64,000 nucleotides of DNA from Helicostylum pulchrum (lineage: Eukaryota > Mucoromycota > Mucoromycetes > Mucorales > Mucoraceae). Location: contig JAIXMO010000026.1 of NCBI GenBank assembly GCA_025677825.1, forward strand, positions 1 to 64,000, in the 5' to 3' direction. Below the pieces are notes generated by a model that saw only the letters and a program-made list of their open reading frames with translations, had not been told where the DNA came from and ran no database searches. Both the position numbers and the translations under genes were made by a program. This document shows, piece by piece, positions 35,109-48,800 of this stretch; the stretch's first letter is position 1, and every line of letters begins with the position of its first letter.

Positions 35109-37267
35109 ATGAAAACTCGAACTATACCTTGCACTGGTAAAAAAAAAAATCTATCTAACACCCAACCCTCTCATATTCATATATAAAAAAAACTAGAGTG
35201 CCGTGATCAGCGACGAAAATGTATTCCAACTTCCACAGCAAACTGTTCTCGTTGTGAAAGGCTTGGCAAAAAATGTACCAAACCGATCCAAAAGGTCAAG
35301 ATATACACTGAGCAAGAAATAATTCGAGGTCAAGCGCTACAAAACCAAGTAATAGATTTAGAATGGGCAATTCATCAGCTGGAAACACAATTGCAAAGTT
35401 TGGCTCATGGCACTGATTTGATCTTGCGCGATCATCAATCCATGTTTCAAACGATACAACATCAATGGAACATTCAAATAAAGGACGGCACATTCCAATT
35501 AGAAACTGGAATAAAAAATATTGCCGATTTATTATCGATTCAATTTAATGGTATATCATATTTATCTCCACTAAGTTGTTATACCGGCTCAAGTAGCAGT
35601 GAGACCAGTTCAACTGGATACTCAGAATCAACCAAAGAATCTAGAATTATTATGCATTTCGATGCCAAGGTTTGTGAAGGTATCACTCCTTTGGCCATGA
35701 AATTACTCTCGCAATGTACCAAATCAAACCTAAAAGGACGAACTGTATCTACACTACCTAATCACCTTTCACTTGATCCAATGTCATTAATGGATCAATT
35801 AATTACAACGTACTTTACGTGTCACAACGAACATGTAGCTCTGATTCACCAAACGACTTTTATAGAAAGATACACTGCACTAAAGCACCCGTTACAAGAC
35901 CTTATTTCAGTCTGTATATGTGCCTATGTTTGCTCTGTGCCTTGTAAACATACGCATTCTTCGCCACTTGTTAACAAGGCCATTGGCGAATACTTTTTTA
36001 ACTTGGCGAAATCAATGATACTGGATCAATTCGACGTACCAGAAAAGAGATTAGAAAATGTGATTGGGATTGGGTTAATATCAAAGTATATGCGAACGTA
36101 TCTAATGTACCACGAATGCAGTAAGTTTATTGATATATCTTATCAAATCTGTTTGGACTTGAACGAAGAATACAAGAGGCCCGCGCTTAATTATCAAGAC
36201 GAGGTGGATAGAGCTATTTTTTCTCGACATGTAGTACTGATCATGGCTTTACGAAGGTTGTTGCAAAGAATTTTTCTTACGGATTTAAAAGTCTCCTTGA
36301 TTCATTTTTCTAATTGGATTGCGTTAGACGATGAACCTGAAAAACTCAAAAAGACTATTCGATTTCAAAACGAGTTTTTCCGTTTAATGAATCATCCATA
36401 CGTAGGACAAGTTTTGGTAAAAAAAAAAAAGCAAAAATATAACTCCCATTTTACTGGTTCAGAAAAAGTTAAATTATTTACTTTTTTTATAATTAGATGC
36501 AAGTTCAAAATGCTCAGATAGGAAACTTATCTACTCTAACATTCGAATACATTGTTGTATTAGAGGACGTTATATCGGAATGGGTATCTAGCTTTCCTGA
36601 CGAACTTCGACTATGTGACAATATAAAAGATGTTGACCAATGTATACAAGCAATTGATCAAACCAACGATTTTGTCTTATTATCAGCGTTTATTCAATGT
36701 CAATTATTTATTACAAACATTTATTCTTACTTATTAAGACCCGTTGCCACTGGAAACGACTACGACCAGTTATGTCTTCGTGTTCAACAAAGGTCGTTTG
36801 AAAACACCAGAGATGGATGTAAGTTATTAATGTATGCTATACGCCGTATATCTCAATTAGAAAATAACGGTGAATGTACGTAATCCATATATATAACATA
36901 CGCTTTTTTTTTTTTTTCGCTGTACTAAAAAAATAATATACATATAGGTTATTATGCAGTTTCCGCTAGCGAGTTCTTATTTTGTGCGATTGATGCACTT
37001 TTATTACTATCAAGTTCGCCAAACCAATATATCGTCAAAGAATCTCTTGAAAATCTAAACTCTTGTTTGCAAGACATTGATAGGATTAACTATATACAGG
37101 CACACGGTAAACACGGAAACATTTCTCCATTTAATATGAGAAAAAATGTTTTAGAAAACATGTCGATTTTTGATTTTGGATATTATAATCAGTATCCTAA
37201 TCCTGGACATACTATAATGTATGATGCTGCTAAATACATTGCAAACTTACATGTAGAAGCAAAATAA
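35109..37267 (+). CDS. Zn2Cys6 fungal transcription factor
   Basis: Exons 35109-35136, 35197-36416, 36497-36875 and 36948-37267 (648 aa). The binuclear zinc cluster is completed by the first splice: CTECRDQRRKC, then CSRCERLGKKC (C-x2-C-x6-C-x7-C-x2-C-x6-C, ~8-35). A basic linker and a short coiled coil (~45-75) suggest dimer binding to CGG-type sites. The middle region (LMDQLITTYFTCHNEHVALI, HPLQDLISVCICAYV, ~240-300) matches the fungal-specific TF domain layout, with an FHxxTFxxRY-like IHQTTFIERY. The target is not predictable from sequence. A truncated copy of the last exon lies 0.9 kb upstream. Confidence 0.9.
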
Positions 37268-38209
37268 TAATCAAATAATAAACTTTTTTTTTTTTTTTTT
37301 TTTTACTTCTGGATAATTGCGTAAATAAAGTCGGCGATGTCTCTTTTTGAAACTTTTTAAGTTTACAATACTCTGATTCTGGGTTTCGTAGTTTATTTAG
37401 TGAAAAATAATAATCTGAGAACAATACTTCTTTCAAAGTAACTTTTTCCACTTGAACAAAAAAAAAGAAAAGATCCTTTCCATCTTTAAAGAGGTAGCCA
37501 GGGTTAAACTACACTGAAAAGATAACACGCTATGCCATAATCGATAGCTAAGATCGAGGGAGGAAAAAAAATAGACGAGGTACCAAACTCTCTTTTCTTT
37601 TTTTTTTCTCTCTTCTGAAACGTTTTAAGAAGCTTTTTCGTAAACATACTAAATAAGGATCCCCGAGATGAAACAGACTATTGCATACAAAATGGTTTTT
37701 GACAGGTTCTGAATTACTGTTTGTTATATTTATGAACTAACAATAGAAGTAATTTAGTCTAGAGTAAAAAAATAATTTAAAAACTCAACTTTCGGAAGAC
37801 CCCCTCACAAAATATGCAAGCATATTAAAATACCGGGAAACAAAGCAGTACCCACACCATTATGTAAACAAACAAAAAAAAACCGCTTTTCAGTTTCCCT
37901 TTTTTTTACAATTCACACACAAGATAAGAATAGACACAAAGAAAAAAAAAAGCATAAAAATGATAGTGTAGGACTAACAGAACTAAAAAGTGTTATTAAA
38001 TATTATACTTGCCCTTTTTTTTTATCAAGTTACACTATTAATATTAGGTGATACGATTATTTTAGAGTAATACAATTGTGTTCAATTGGGTGATACGGCC
38101 AAACTAAGATCTTTCTTATACACCCCGGGTAAAAAGCTTAAATTATTGCCCTTTAAAAAAATAATGCAAGATAAAAAAAAAAAAAATCCAGTACTTATTT
38201 TAGTAATTA
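37268..38209. other. intergenic, convergent 3' flanks
   Basis: AT-rich with several T runs, including about 18 T at 37284-37302. No gene seen. Confidence 0.6.
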
Positions 38210-40315
38210 TCAACTAAAATAATCCTTGATATATTGCAATTGAAAATTTAAACGTGGATATAGGTTAGTGTGGGTCTCAATATCATTCAAATAATCCAAA
38301 AGTATTGTTCTAACCAAAAAAAAAAAAAAAGTGTTAATACACCCCCCAATTTTTTTAGCGCCAAACTGAACTTACTTTTTAGTATTTCCGTGGATAGAAT
38401 TTTTTCGCTCCGGTTCAGCGAGTATACTTTGAATCTATTAGAAAGGAAGAAAAAAAAAAATTAGATGGATGTAAAAAAAAAAAAAACTCCCTTAGGTAGT
38501 ACCAATGATATTTGCTGATCCACATGCAAATGATCTATTGAGAATAAGATCGTTGTTACAAAGCAAGCGATTAAAATATGATTACTATTAAGTAAATTAT
38601 GCCACAGCTTAGGTATATCGTCATACAATCTATTATTCCCTAAATATAAACGTGTTAGCAATTACTATTTTTCGTTTGGTTAAGAAAAAAAAAAAAAGTA
38701 CCTTTGTTGGATTGAATCCAGTTACGAAAGTAAGATAAGGACTGAGATTCTCGATTATCCATAGAAGGATAAATTACCCAATTGATGTATACTAGAATAT
38801 CTTCCATCTTTTAAGGGAAAATGTTAACATACGAAAAAAAAAAAAAAAAAATGCATTACTATGATTATATTTTACCTGGTCAGTCCACGGCTCATTCTCT
38901 TTTTGAGTCCACTGTACTAAACGATACACGCAATACCATAAAAACCGAGTAAAGGAAACCGACACACACCAAGCTTCATTTCTTCTGTAGGGAATATCTA
39001 GAACAGATCCCTCGGCGTAAATATACTTGCAAATTATATTATACAAAGCATGTGTTTCTACATGAACAAACGTCGCCTTCTCAATTTCTTGTTGGCACAA
39101 CTCAAACAGAGGTACTTTTACGCACTGGTATACACACTGTGTCAACTTGTTTAATTTCCAATTGTGAAACTGAACGATATGATCTGATAATAGTCTTATA
39201 AATCGCTTACTAAGGTCGTCTGATATTTGTAATAAACCTATACAGTCATTTTGCATTAATTGCGCTTGCATTGACTTGGTATCATCCAATTTAAGAAACG
39301 TTTCAATCAACTCGAGTACTTTTATTTCTAACAGGTCTTGATAATTCAGTAATAGTTTGATTTTCAACGTCTGTGACCAGCTAACATAACATAATTTCAT
39401 CTGATTATTTTGTGCTAATTGATAAATAAATTCGTCTGATAATAGTCCGTCGTTTAATGTCATCATTGAGTAATCAAGCGCACACTGAACAAGCTTTTCA
39501 ATCATCCCAAAAGACTTTTTTTCATGTATTAAACTTAGACAAGTATCTGTTAATTTCGATATTTTCTGCGCCTAAGAAAAAAAAAAAAACTGTCAAAAAA
39601 AAAAAAAAAAGTAGTTTTTTATGCGAGTTGTTTATACATTTAACTGGGTTCCTTTTCTATCAATCAAATCTGATATATGATTTATAATTGTTTCTGTATT
39701 TCTTGTATCTTCTTTTTCTACACTTAAAAACCTTCGTAATCGAGTAATACACCATATTACAGTCCTACCAAAAAAAGGTTGTTATTTTGACTCCTGTAGT
39801 CCAATTGTGATTTTTTTTATTATTCTTATTACTTTTCTTTATGCGTATTTGGTTGCGATACGGTATTTGATTCTAAATCTAGTTTACTGTACTCTATTAA
39901 ACAAGTAACTACTAATGTTGCAATATGTGGTGTGTACGCAATATAAGGATGAATCTAGAATCATAAAAAAGGAAAAGGGAGAGTAATGAGAAAAAGTTGA
40001 ATACAAAAAAAGAGAGATAAAACTTTTTTTTACAGAAGCTAAAGTAAGTGCAGGACCTGCATGAGGAAACCTTTCTACAGTTTTTATTGACGATTCACAT
40101 TGCTTTAATTCCTAGCATCGAGTTTTTAAGTGTAAGCATATTTACACACACAACACACACGTACACAAAAGATTTGTTATTATTTATTTTTTTACCAGTA
40201 ATAATTGGGTAAGAAACTCAATAAGAAATTGTACGTTATTTCTAATAAGAGCCAACTGTATATGTTTATCTTCTTTCTGTAATATAGTCTTAAACCTATC
40301 CCAATCTAAAAGCAT
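38210..40315 (-). CDS. hypothetical all-helical protein (514 aa)
   Basis: Nine exons: 40315-40196, 40111-40034, 39954-39833, 39764-39638, 39571-38876, 38807-38702, 38639-38503, 38434-38376 and 38309-38210. The exons sum to exactly 515 codons, every junction is GT-AG, and branch-like CTAAC sites are visible in several introns. The product is leucine-rich, helical and non-repetitive (MLLDWDRFKTILQKEDKHIQ at the start, QLQYIKDYFS at the end), with a central block ATFVHVETHALYNIICKYIY. It has no zinc, P-loop, signal or membrane motif. An ARM/HEAT-like solenoid is possible. I do not recognise the family and assign no function. Confidence 0.7.
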
Positions 40316-40970
40316 AATAAAACAAGTTAAAAAAAAATGTATTTTATTTTTTCTCTCTTTTTTCTTTTGGATGTCACATTTTTTTTTCGGTGTCACTTTT
40401 CTTTTTTTTTTTTGTGCGGGGAAGGCATTTTCATGTTATTGATATGCGCTTTGACACTGATTTGGTGCAACAAATGTGTTATAATAGCATTATTATGTTG
40501 GTGTGAGACCCTTTATTGGTGTATCCTATCACCATCATGCTTTATAAAAATAAAAAATATGTCACAAACGTTCTACAACAATTCAAAAAAAAAAAAAATA
40601 GCATTAAAAAAAAAGTTTTAATTATAAAGAAATATAATATAAAAAAAAAGAAAGAACAAGTAATTCTCGCCTTACTTTTTTTTTTTTTTTTTTTTTTATC
40701 GTAAAAGTGTGTATAAATAAGATATAAGGGTAAAATAAACAAAAAAAGGGGGTTGGGGGTGTTTGGGAGCATGAAACAGAAAGATAAAAAAAAATAGCAT
40801 GATCTGAAATTACATAAAAGAAAAGGGTAGGAAAAAAAAAGTGGGAGCTTACAAAAAAAAAGGGTGTGAGAGGTTGTAGAATTTTTGGTATGAAGGGATC
40901 ATATATGTATATATGGCAAAATTAAAATAATAATAATAAAAAAGAGAAAGAGAATAAAAAAAGAAAAAGA
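40316..40970. other. intergenic, homopolymer-rich
   Basis: Promoter side of the helical-protein gene and 3' flank of the NDT80-like gene. Dense A and T runs (e.g. 20 T near 40678-40697). No gene seen. Confidence 0.6.
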
Positions 40971-43279
40971 TTAAGATGCTTGCTGAATATTTTGACTACC
41001 AGAGTTAAACTTTCTTGCACCAGGACCACCATAAGGTGTAGAAGGTGCTGAGCTATTAGAGAAAGCACTTTGAGGTCCATTAGGTGTAGGTTGAGAAAAG
41101 TATGAATTGTGTTGAGCTTCATAAGCAGCAGGAGATTGATGGCTGCCAGTAGAATTCATACGTCCACGATGCCACTCACCGTTATCCATAGGCATTTGCA
41201 TGTTCATATTGCCGTTATGATGAGGGTGAGGAAGTTGAGGATGAGATAATTTAGAATCTTCGTGCAACCCATTATTATTAGCGTTGTTATTAGGTGCGGG
41301 TGCTCTTCCGTTATTATATTCGCCATTATAAAGGTCTGGAGAAGATGTTTCTGAAGAAGATGGATCGGAAGACATACTAGGTATCAAATAAGATCCACCA
41401 TTTTGCTGCTGCTGCTGCATGTTATTTTGTTGCTGCTGCTGCTGCTGCTGTTGCTGCTGCTGTATGTTTTGTTGTTGCTGCTGTTGCTGTTGGTGGTGAT
41501 GTTGTTGTTGGTGATGATGTTGTTGCTGTTGCTGTTGTTGAGTAGGGGTTGGTCCACTTGTAGGAGTAGGGGGAGTAGAACCCATCATCATACCTTGTTG
41601 TTGCATTGGGTAGTGAGGATAATTGTTGTAAGCTTGATAAGGGTAAGGTGAACCATACTCAGGTCCCATTACACCAGGAGGAGTCATGGGAGGTCTAGGG
41701 AAAGGAGCATTGAATCTTTCATCGTGTTGAGCAGTAGGAGGAGGAGCAGAGATTGCTAAATTGCTTTCATAACGATCATGGTTATCAGAGTAATGACCAG
41801 GACTACGTCCACGAACAACCAAAGGAGCAGATTGACAAGAAGCAATTTTAACCTTCTTATTACCTTCGATCTCCGCGTAAAGATCTACTAAACAGACGTA
41901 GTATTGTTGAGCGGCTCTTCTTTTACCGTTATTGGCAGTGGCTGTCTTGAATTGAATTCTTTCAAATGTAACGATACTTTGATTAGCGCCAACAGAGCTC
42001 ATGCTCAAGTTACCACCAGGCATAATAAGTTTGGCAACAGGTGTAGATTGAGGACCCTTATCACGCTTGGGTGTATGCTGAACTAACTCGATCTTTTTAT
42101 CGCTATTTGAAACACGGGCCGAAATATTCATTGAAAAGTTATGAACAGGAAGGAAGTGACCATCCACTTGAACCAAACATTGTGTTTCTTGATCAGCGTA
42201 GTAATGGTTTAAACCGTGAATAGCAAACGCACCACTCACTTGGAAATAATTTCTACGGTAACATGTCCAATCATTATCAGCCAAGAAGAAACCTCTATCC
42301 ATTTTAGCTTGAATACGAAGAGTTAATCTATACATACATAAGAAAAAAAAAACGGGTAAATAAAACATATTTTTTTTTTTTTTTTTTTTTGTGTGTATTG
42401 TGTGTACTTTACAATGTAGATCTGTCCAACGCGTACAAATTGTCAAATGGTTTTGTGGAACTAAAGAAAGGACCAAGCTCAGTAGAGAAAAGTTCATTTC
42501 TTCCTCTCTTGCGAGCGAGCGAAGAGTGAGGATAAGGCGCAGCATGGAATGAAGAAGTGGTATAATTAGCATGTGCTTTTTTAGAGGTTGGGGAAGTATG
42601 GTGACTAGGACGAGGTGTACCAGGTTGAGAAAGAGACATCATACTATATATATAAAAAAATTAATACACGTATAAATTATTATTATTTTAAAAAATACAT
42701 ATAGTACTACTAGTAGTATTAAATAATAACACATACCCAGGCAAACGTGGATCAGATTCAGGCTTTCCAGGTGGCAAAAAATTAGTTGAAGGTGGGAGTT
42801 GATGATGACTGTAATTGAATAAAGAATGGTAAGTTTCCGTTTTTAGGTACCGAATATTAAGAAAGTATAAATATAAAAAAATAGGCGGCACTGTAAAAAA
42901 AAAAAAAAAAAAAAAAAAAAAGGTTACCCTCTTTTTTTTTTTCAAAAAGTGCACACACACAACAACAACAATCTCACTCTAATCATACGAACAAAAAAAG
43001 AGCGGGGAGATAGGTGCAATGTTGCACTATGTTTTTTTTTCCTCCTTTTGAGGGAAAGGATTGACAGAAAATACAAAAAAAGAAAAAAGATTAAAATGCT
43101 TACACAGGAGGGTGCATAGGGCCCTGAGGAAATGACTGTCCATAGTGGTGATCCATAGATGGCATAGGTGAATAGTGTTGAAGTTGAGGTGATTGGGTTA
43201 CAGGACTTTCAGCCATACATGGATTTTGTAAAGATGCTTGAGACATGTGCCATTCTTTTGTTTCGTGAGCTGAGTTCAT
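40971..43279 (-). CDS. NDT80/PhoG-like p53-fold transcription factor
   Basis: Exons 43279-43104, 42808-42737, 42643-42413 and 42327-40971 (611 aa). The Ig-fold DNA-binding domain spans ~160-345 with MDRGFFLADNDWTCYRRNYF (~169), FAIHGLNHYYADQ, a QCLVQVDGHFLPVHNFSMNI block and the C-terminal IQFKTATANNGKRRAAQQYY. This is the NDT80_PhoG family (yeast meiotic Ndt80, Neurospora vib-1, Aspergillus XprG), which controls meiosis, nutrient response and self-recognition. The tail is disordered: PP-rich, then Gln/His tracts (~419-470) and Asn/Ser-rich sequence, typical of activation domains. The short N-terminal exons are Pro/Gln/His-rich. Which pathway it controls here cannot be read from sequence. Confidence 0.92.
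41401..41542 (-). repeat. CAG/CAA and CAC repeats in the NDT80-like gene
   Basis: Mixed CAG/CAA codons with interspersed CAC encode Gln and His tracts. The purity of the CAG runs suggests length polymorphism. Confidence 0.9.
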
Positions 43280-45334
43280 TTAATTTTCTTTTGTGTATGT
43301 TACTGATATAAAAAAAAAAGAGCAGCTTCGATTCTTTAAAAAAAGAAAAAGGGAAAAAAAAAGAAAGAGGAAAAAAAAAGTAAATTAGGATAAGCTCTTT
43401 TTGCACAGGATCTAGGATCTTTATAAGGTCGACCTAAAGTCGGAACGCGAAAAAACTGACAATAAGGTTGAGGGGCAGAATAAAACACAATATAGTAGCG
43501 GGCAACCTTTTTTTTTTTTTTTTCGCTCTCGAAAATATTATCGTATATATATTAAATATTGAAATTTATACATTATAATTTATACAGCAAAGGAAAACAA
43601 AAGCAAAAAAAAAAAAAAGAAAACAAAAGCAACTGAAAAAATAGTTGCGTTATATATTATTTAGTAACAGTAATTATAAAATATATAATAAAAAAAAATA
43701 AAAAATGATAGTAAAATGATGGACGTGCGTTCAGCTTTAGCGATGAAATAATTGAGTGCATAAACACTAAATAGGGTCTGTCACACTAAAAAATGGGACT
43801 CGGAACTTTTTCAGTGATCACGAATTGGGCGTGTTTATTTCGTGTAGGTTTTGGCTACTGAAAAAAAAAAACCTGATAATTTCTTTCCCTCCTTTAAAAT
43901 TAATATCACGCCACGTTTATTATTGTTTACTGTATTAAAAAAAATAAAAAGAAAAGAGTAACTCATGTAGATCATTTATTACTACTTTTTACAAAAAAAA
44001 AAAAAAAAAGCCTGATTTCTGATAACATAAACTTTTTCCCAAAAGTCACAAAAGTCATTTTTTTTTTTTTTTTTTTTTTTTTAATGTTTCGCTCTCCGAG
44101 TCATATTCTGTACTACCTTTTAACAAATTGGAGTCTATCTAAACGATTACTCTTCTAATTAAAGAAACATCCGCCAAACCTAGTTATCTAACTGGTTACT
44201 TAATAATTATTCAGGCGATTTTTTTATTTTTTTTCAAAAAAAGTTAATAAACTAGAAATCGAATGTATTTATACTTGTATATATTACATAAGGTACCGTG
44301 TTTGCTATTAAAATAACTGTATTCACAACGGGAAAAAAGCCCATAAACTTTTTTTTGTTTTGTTTTTTTGGGGGGTGTAATAGTTTATTACAGAGAGAAA
44401 TCTATTTGCGCGGTGATTTCATTTACCTGCTCCGAGCATTTTTAGTTCGTCTATATTTTTTCCCCCTGAGGTTTTATAGGAAATACTTTAAACCATATAA
44501 TCATAATTGACACGTTTTTGCTTACAGTAATCGTACGCGTGTAAAAGAGAAATAAGAAATAGTAAATATCTAATTACACTGGCATCATTTTAACCCCTGA
44601 TTTCATTTATATACACTGTCGCAATGACTCTACTGAATAAATAAATAAATAAAAAAAGCTTGTTTATTTCAAGATTCAAGAAACAAAAAACTGTGATCTC
44701 GTTTCTACTAGAATCAACAAAATAGTAAACTCCTATCGTAACGTTATTGCTGCTATTAATAATTTTTTTTTTAAAAAAAAAAGAAATTACTGCAGCGAAA
44801 AATAATAATAAATATACAGGTACATGAATTTAAATGAGGAGAAAACGAGATGATAAATGATTAAATAGATATAAAAAGAAAGTATAGATGTATACACTAC
44901 AAAAAAAATACATCTATAATTTTGGGGGGGGGGAGGTTTTTTTTTTTTTTTTTGTAGTCAGGTTGGGCTTTTGTACTCCACTAAACTGCATAATATTCTC
45001 TTTTTAAAATGAGTATGTGCGTTTTCTCGTATCACCTTTTTTTTTTTCAATCGAATTCCATCTTTTGGTAACAAGCTAGAAAAAAAAAAGGGGGGAAGTG
45101 AAGTCGTGTCGATCCCGGCCAGAGTTTTGTAGAACAATAGAAAAAAAAATTTTAAGCTAATTTAGGAAAATTTGTGTATTTTATCGCTAACATTTACGCA
45201 CTGTAAAACTTTCAAAGCCAATAAATAAGGGCGTCAAAAGTACGTGCGCTTTGTATAACAACCAAAATGCTTTCATCCTGTAAGACAAAATCTGAAATGT
45301 CTTAAAACTTTACAGTTGATAAACCTGGATCTTG

Positions 45335-45371
<37 letters not shown>

Positions 45372-45879
45372 TGGGTAATAAAAGAGCATGGTAATAATGT
45401 AACACCCGCCAGGTACTTGTTTCGCTTTTTTTTTTCCTTTTGCATATATTTAATTAAAAATATATGCATGCGTTATGATGTCAATTGATACTCTCTATAT
45501 TAATTTTGAACGTGTATACATGTATATAAAAGAAACAGTATTCACCTGTCTTTTAAAATAGAAACGCTTGCAAGAAATTATATAAATGTTACTCAAACCA
45601 ATGTTTGCAATGTTAGCTTTTTTGACGGCAAGGTGCTACAGTACAACAACGAAAACCAAAAATACGTTAAAAAGAAGTTTTTTTAAACGGTTGCACCATA
45701 TTTATATGTTTTAACATTTGGTGAAAAAGATTAAAAAAAAAGACCCCATCTTTTCTTATCTATAAAAAAAAACACTTTAAAATAAGATTAATATGCATGT
45801 ACATAAATTATATAAAATAGACTGTTTATTTTAAATCAGATTAAAAAAATATTATATGTACAGATAAATAAGCAGTAAA
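43280..45879. other. 2.6-kb intergenic region
   Basis: Upstream regulatory side of the NDT80-like gene and 3' flank of the CH/GAR gene. Contains A and T homopolymers (29 A at 45338-45366, about 22 T near 44060-44082), a T10A10 palindrome (44763-44782) and an AAATAAAT triplet at ~44636-44651. No coding potential that I trust. Confidence 0.55.
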
Positions 45880-48800
45880 TTACATATTCATTCTTCTAGG
45901 CGTAGTAAACTTGCCATCTTTACTGTTTGCTTTTGTCATCTTGACCTCTACTTTATTACCGTTCCCATCGACAGTGACCAAAAATTTGTTTCCAGTTTTA
46001 ATACCGTGGCCATACGGCACAGGCGAGATCCCACGATGAAAAGGAGTAGACCGCGACTCACGTAGTGTCGGAGCATTACCGCCGCCGCCGCGAATAGTCG
46101 TAACACGAGGAGCAGTTCGACCTACCGTTGTATTCAAGAACCCGTCGCGTGTGACACTACCAGTCGTAGTAGCCGGTAATTTAGCTCTTCCCGAAACAAA
46201 ATTTCCTCCTTCCAATAACGCATGGTCTCTCAAGAACTGAGATAATTCAACCCACCCACCGCCCACCCGCACCATCACCATACGACTTCTCAAGATACGG
46301 CAGTAAGCTAGTTTAGGGTTCACATTACCAAACCAGTATTTACCAACTTCTCCAGGCACCATCTTGACTTGAATCTTGTACGGTGAGTCGTTTAAAATAT
46401 CACCCAATGCAACATCAAGATCGTTTCGCGGATCAGATACGTAGTTCTCGGGCGTCTTGACCGTGGCTAGTCTGCGTTGTTGTTGAGCTGCCAATTGACG
46501 TACTGCAACTCGTCTAGCTGTAGGAGAAACAGAACCGCCAGTTGTTCTTTTAGCATTTGCTCTTGCTGCTGTAGCTGAGCCAGCCATAACAGTAGGAGGA
46601 CTCGTGGCCTTGGTGGTGGTGTTTGAAGTAAAAGTAGGTTTAGTAGCAGTAGAAGTAAAAGTAGGTCTAGTAGCAGTGGAAGTGAAACTAGGTCGACTTG
46701 TTCGATTGTAACCAGTCATGTAACGAGGAGTAGATTGCATCATTTTAGGACTAGGAGGTTGTTTCAACACCGGTGTAGATGTTTTCTTTACCAAACTAGC
46801 AGCTTTTCTACCTTTTTCTTGCAGCATACCTTCAGTAGAATTCAAAGCATCAAACGTGTCGCCAAGAGGACCAATACGAGCCATTAAATCTGATTTCTTT
46901 GCAGCAGCTTCGGATTGTAACTGAGCCCATTTATTAGACAATTGTTTAATACAGTCCACCACACGACGATCACCCATCAGATTTTCCGCTACCACCTTGG
47001 ACTCGCTCAAAAGGTCGTTGATCTTGGGTTCATAATAACGATACCGCGTATCCAAATCAATCAGCAGCGCTTGCAAATCCGTACGACTGTAGTTTCCATC
47101 GACCACACGCGCATTGGAAGGATCCGCACGAGCCACAACTTCAGTTAAAGCCAACAACAAAACCTCCAACTCCTCCATCACCGTCAAAAATCCTTCCATC
47201 TTTTCAGCTTCCGAAATCGCTCTTCGTTTCGCCTTCATTAAATCCATTAATCCTCGTACGGCGATTGTAATCTCGGTACGTTGACCAGAAAAGATATCTT
47301 GTGTGTTTTGATTGCTGTTGGCATTCAACATGGAATCTAACTCTTGAATCGAATGCTGTAAATGCGTCTCCATATCACGATCCAAAATCGTCAGCTCTGC
47401 TTTCGCAGACGCTAACCGATGTTCTGTAGGAATAGATGTCAACGGACAGCTCAACACCGTCTTTAGGTCGCGGTTTTCAATCCCGTCATCTAGATGCGTA
47501 TTGCGACAAATACGTACCGCACTAACACGGTCCTTCATATCACCAACTTGCATCAAAATCGATTTCACTTTACGCGCAATTTCAACACCTCGCTTTGAGC
47601 TATCTAACAACTGCCGAGCTTGCTGGTGCTGTTTTTTTAAATCGCCCCACGCCTTTAAAAGCCCTGTTTCACGATCACATACTGCTGTTTTAATTTCGTT
47701 TCTGTCTAAACTTATCTCACACAGATCAAGTTGATTGCCGTCCTTGTTTGCAAATATCCGAGACTCCATGACTTCAAATGCTTGGATCGTGGGTCGCATC
47801 TCGTTGATCTTTAGATCCATATGGTCTAATTCTGCCACCAGTTCTTGTTCATCGTTCATACATACGTCTGTCGGAAGTTGCATGATGGCGTTGGAACAAT
47901 CATCAACCCATGTTTGAAGGTCTTTGGCCGCTTTGGCATGGATATAGATTTTGCGCATAAACGTCGCTTGCTTCTTTTCAAGTTCAATCGTGCTAGCTAG
48001 CTGGTCTAATTTATCCTTGATACGCACGATGGGGTCTTGTACAGACGCCGCATCATAACCCTCAGATTCTAACCCTTTTGCAGTAACAATAAGTGATTCC
48101 AAGCATTTAGCCAACTCCACACTTTCCTTTTCAGAATTCTTGATAGAAGCCAACGTACGCTTGTACAAGGTATCAATGGTATCCACGGGTTGACAGCTAA
48201 ACTTGCTATTTCCTACACCTGCCATACGCCTATCAACAACTTCTTTCTGCCACTGCACCTGACCCAGAACCTTATCTGCCTCACCCAAAAACGCGCTGTA
48301 CGCCAAGGCCTTATTGGCATTATTCCTCAGCGCATTTAAATTATCCAACGCAGCCATGGTTTTATTTGTCAAGAACAAATGCCTGTCGCGGGCACAAGAG
48401 TAATTCGCTGTCTGTAACGCATCTTCTTTATTATCCGCAGCACGAATACCATCACCTGTTTCTTTTAAATGACTAGCAGCTTTATCAATCTTGTCTTGCA
48501 TCTGTTGTAAATCCTCGTCGGTCCATCCAGATTTGGCTAATTGAGCAATGTCTTCATTGATCCCCGCTAATAAATCGTTTTCAACCATACTGAGACGACG
48601 TTGACGGTTGTACCACTCGGCTACTGTTTTAGCAAACGATTCCAGGTCCTTGATTTGCGTACCAAGCGAAGTCCAATCGTCTTCTAGTGCGCGTTGTGTG
48701 GCACGCATTTCATCCAAGTTTTCTATTTTCGAGGGCTCCATGAGCTCAAAATGACTGCACAATTGCGCGAACTGATTTTGTTGCTGGTTGTAACTTGTAT

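Noticed and set aside
34971..35136. Upstream ATG (34971) as first Zn2Cys6 exon with CYR supplying the first cysteines
   Set aside because: Splicing from 34998 directly to the zinc-cluster exon breaks frame. The exon 35109-35136 supplies C-x2-C correctly.
38461..38661. LRR-like reading LTRLYLGNNRLYDDIP
   Set aside because: The first part lies in an intron. The acceptor at 38640 gives GNNRLYDD in frame with the upstream exon.
41403..41651. Plus-strand Leu-rich open frame
   Set aside because: Antisense shadow of the CAG/CAA repeats of the NDT80-like gene; poly-Leu is the mirror of poly-Gln.
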